Positions 62,227 through 64,000 of a DNA stretch of 64,000 bases are shown here, piece by piece (positions within the stretch are counted from its first letter, which is position 1; every line of letters begins with the position of its first letter). A program made the position numbers and the translations under genes. The DNA is taken from contig BBDR01000002.1 of NCBI GenBank assembly GCA_001312405.1, forward strand, positions 186,001 through 250,000. The letters are read 5' to 3'. This DNA comes from Clostridium sp. NkU-1 (GTDB lineage Bacteria; Bacillota_A; Clostridia; Lachnospirales; Lachnospiraceae). A model generated the notes under the pieces. It was not told where the DNA came from and searched no databases. It saw nothing but the letters and a program-made list of their open reading frames with translations.

Positions 62227-64000
62227 TTTTCGGACACAGTATATCTCAGAAGAAGGGCAGAAGCTCACGAACCGGGATTATTTTGGATTTGTAGAAATGG
62301 ATGACTATGCCTGCTATGTGCTGGCGGACAGCCTGGATGGAGAACAGGAGACCAACAGCGCAAAATTTGTGGTGGAAAGCCTGATCCGAAGCTTTGTAGA
62401 AGGACCTTCCATGAATCCAGGGAAACTGAAGCACAGTATGAATCAGGCTCACAGGGAGCTCTTAAAACACAGGGGTGGAATGCACTTAAAGGCCTCTGTC
62501 ACCATGGTGGTCACGGATTATAGAAAGCTTCTCTGCTGCCATGTGGGAAACAGCAGGTTTTATCTGCTCCGGAACGGCAGGATCCTGGCCAGGACAAGGG
62601 ACCAGTCCCTGACTGAGAATCTGCTGAAAGAAGAAAGGATCACCCTGGATCAGGCGGCGGCCCATGAGGAAAGAAATAATCTTTATTCCTTTTTGGGAGA
62701 GCGGGGACAGCCGGAAATCCTTGTATCAAAAAAAGATCGGGCTGGAAGCCGGTGATATCTTCGCCCTTTTTACAAGAGGGGCTTGGGAGAACTTTGGCGA
62801 GGAAGAGTTTCTGGAAGCTGCAAAAGAAGCCAAGGAGCCTAAGGAGATTCTGGATCAGGCCGAGGATGTGATCTTAGGGCAGCAGGAGACCGGGGAGGTA
62901 GACAATTACAGCCTTGCGGTGACCTTTATTGAAAAGGTTTACCAGCCTCCGAAGAAGTTGTCCTTAAAAAAAATCTTAATGGCTGCCATACCCATTGTTT
63001 TGGGGGTGGGCGGGATCAGCCTTGGGCTTTATCTGCATCATAGAAGCATAAAAAAAACAAGGAATACAATTTGGAAAAACACTTAAACAGCGGCCAGGAA
63101 TATTTGAAATATGATAATTACCTGAAAGCTTCCGAGGATTATGGAGAGGCAAAGAAGCTGGCGGCTGGTTTAAAGAAAAAAAGGGAAGGGGAGGAGGCAG
63201 ACCAGTATAAAAAACTGGCGGAACAGATTCTTTTAGCGGATGAGGCAATGATGGGCGGAGAATATCAGAAGGCCCAAAACCTATACTTAAAGGCCAGGGA
63301 ACTGTCCATAAAAGCAGGAAATACGGGAAAAGGATATATTGATGCCGGGTTAAAGCAAACAAGAGATTATATTGATGTATTTGACCTGATTGAAATGGGA
63401 CAGCAAAAAGAGGGATACGGTGACATGGAAGGAGCCGTGAAAGCTTACGGCCAGGCGAGAGATAAGGCGGCAGCCTTTATTTTTCATCTGGAAAAGAGGA
63501 AGCATTGGCAAAGCAGGCGGCGGCCGAGGAAAAAATGGAAAAGGACAGTCAAAAGCAGGAAGCCGCAGAGGCGGCGGCCAAGGAAGAATCCCAGGCGGCT
63601 AAAAAGTCGGAAGAAGAATCGAAGCAGGCAGACGAAGAAAAGACGAAGAAAGAGGAAGAGGAAAAGCGGGAGCTGGAAAACCAGCAGAAGCTGAATGATC
63701 AGAAAAATGCCATTGATCTGGAAAATAAGGGAAATGAACTTCTGGCGGAGGAAAAGTATGAAAGCGCCATTACCTATTATCAGACGGCCAAAACGATCTA
63801 TATCCGTTTGGAGATGTACGAGCTGGCGGATGGGATCAACGATAAGATTGCGGCAGCAAAGGCCGGTATAAAGACAAGGGATCAGAAAACGTCCGAGTCA
63901 GGCAGCGGGACGGGAACCGGGAATGGAGATGCCGGAAAAAAACGGTCCGGGAGTGGGCCGTTAAGCTGCCGGAAACCATTTACGGGAAATACATGACAAA
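62207..64000 (+). CDS. PP2C-like protein 2 with membrane span and coiled-coil/TPR-like region (frameshifted, partial)
   Basis: At least 595 residues, running off the window. N-terminal PP2C fold (1-245): NRDYFGFVEMDDYACYVLAD, SVTMVVTDYRKLLCCHVGNS, FALFTRGAWENF, GEVDNYSLAVTF (late DN motif present, while the early DG motif reads ADSLDG). Membrane span ILMAAIPIVLGVGGISLGLY. Then helical repeats (YLKYDNYLKASEDYGEAKKL, GGEYQKAQNLYLKARELS), a Lys/Glu/Ala coiled coil and another repeat (EEKYESAITYYQTAKTIYI). Breaks: A7 at 62728-62734, A8 near 63050 (A9 expected), missing A near 63496, and the A7 run at 63936-63942. Joins cytoplasmic phosphatase-like sensing to an extracytoplasmic stalk. Confidence 0.72.

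Overview
The window looks like a chromosomal segment of a low-GC, sugar-fermenting anaerobic Firmicute, most likely a Lachnospiraceae (Lacrimispora / 'Clostridium' cluster XIVa type). The grounds are strong GGAGG ribosome-binding sites, near-consensus TTGACA/TATAAT promoters, many carbohydrate operons (PTS, GH31, GH65, GH1), a 2-hydroxyacyl-CoA-dehydratase-type iron-sulfur pair and a clostridial-type ABC-F gene. No rRNA, tRNA, CRISPR array or complete insertion sequence was seen.

A large share of the genes carry one or more single-base indels. Many are +1 in A/T runs (seven observed where six restore the protein); others are -1 in short runs. I read most of these as consensus-sequence errors and give each gene its full reconstructed span, stating where the frame breaks.

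Layout: (1) 1-2.9 kb: end of an amino-acid ABC transporter, then a double-cubane-cluster-protein-like pair. (2) 3.0-7.5 kb: AT-rich island of gene remnants, one unknown minus-strand gene and a BFD-like ferredoxin. (3) 7.6-25.3 kb: an alpha-glucan locus with LacI regulator, sugar ABC importer, intracellular glycosidase, GH65 phosphorylase, short GH31, two very large secreted GH31 enzymes with carbohydrate-binding modules, and beta-phosphoglucomutase. The architecture resembles cycloalternan (cts-type) clusters. (4) 25.5-33.4 kb: SGNH hydrolase, ABC-F antibiotic-resistance-type gene with an attenuation leader, LOG, LysR, HD, TetR and zinc-ribbon genes. (5) 33.4-38.1 kb: beta-glucoside PTS operon under a BglG/LicT antiterminator. 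(6) 38.2-45.4 kb: flavin-type oxidase / WYL regulator pair, then a mannose-family PTS with RpiR regulator, MurQ and a serine hydrolase, probably for muropeptide-sugar salvage. (7) 45.5-50.5 kb: MFS exporter, HD hydrolase, oxidoreductase, histidine phosphatase and a broken gene.

(8) 50.7-64.0 kb is the most interesting part. A LytTR response regulator and GHKL sensor kinase are followed by a short gene that becomes an AgrD-like autoinducer precursor once a single T7 run is read as T6. Directly downstream lies a cluster of a von Willebrand A membrane protein, a 722-residue sheath-like protein, two tandem Hcp/tube-like proteins, a J-domain protein, a lipoprotein, two FHA proteins and two PP2C-like proteins, the last running off the window. 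The combination recalls the structural and FHA/phosphatase control parts of type VI secretion, but in a Gram-positive setting, possibly under quorum control.
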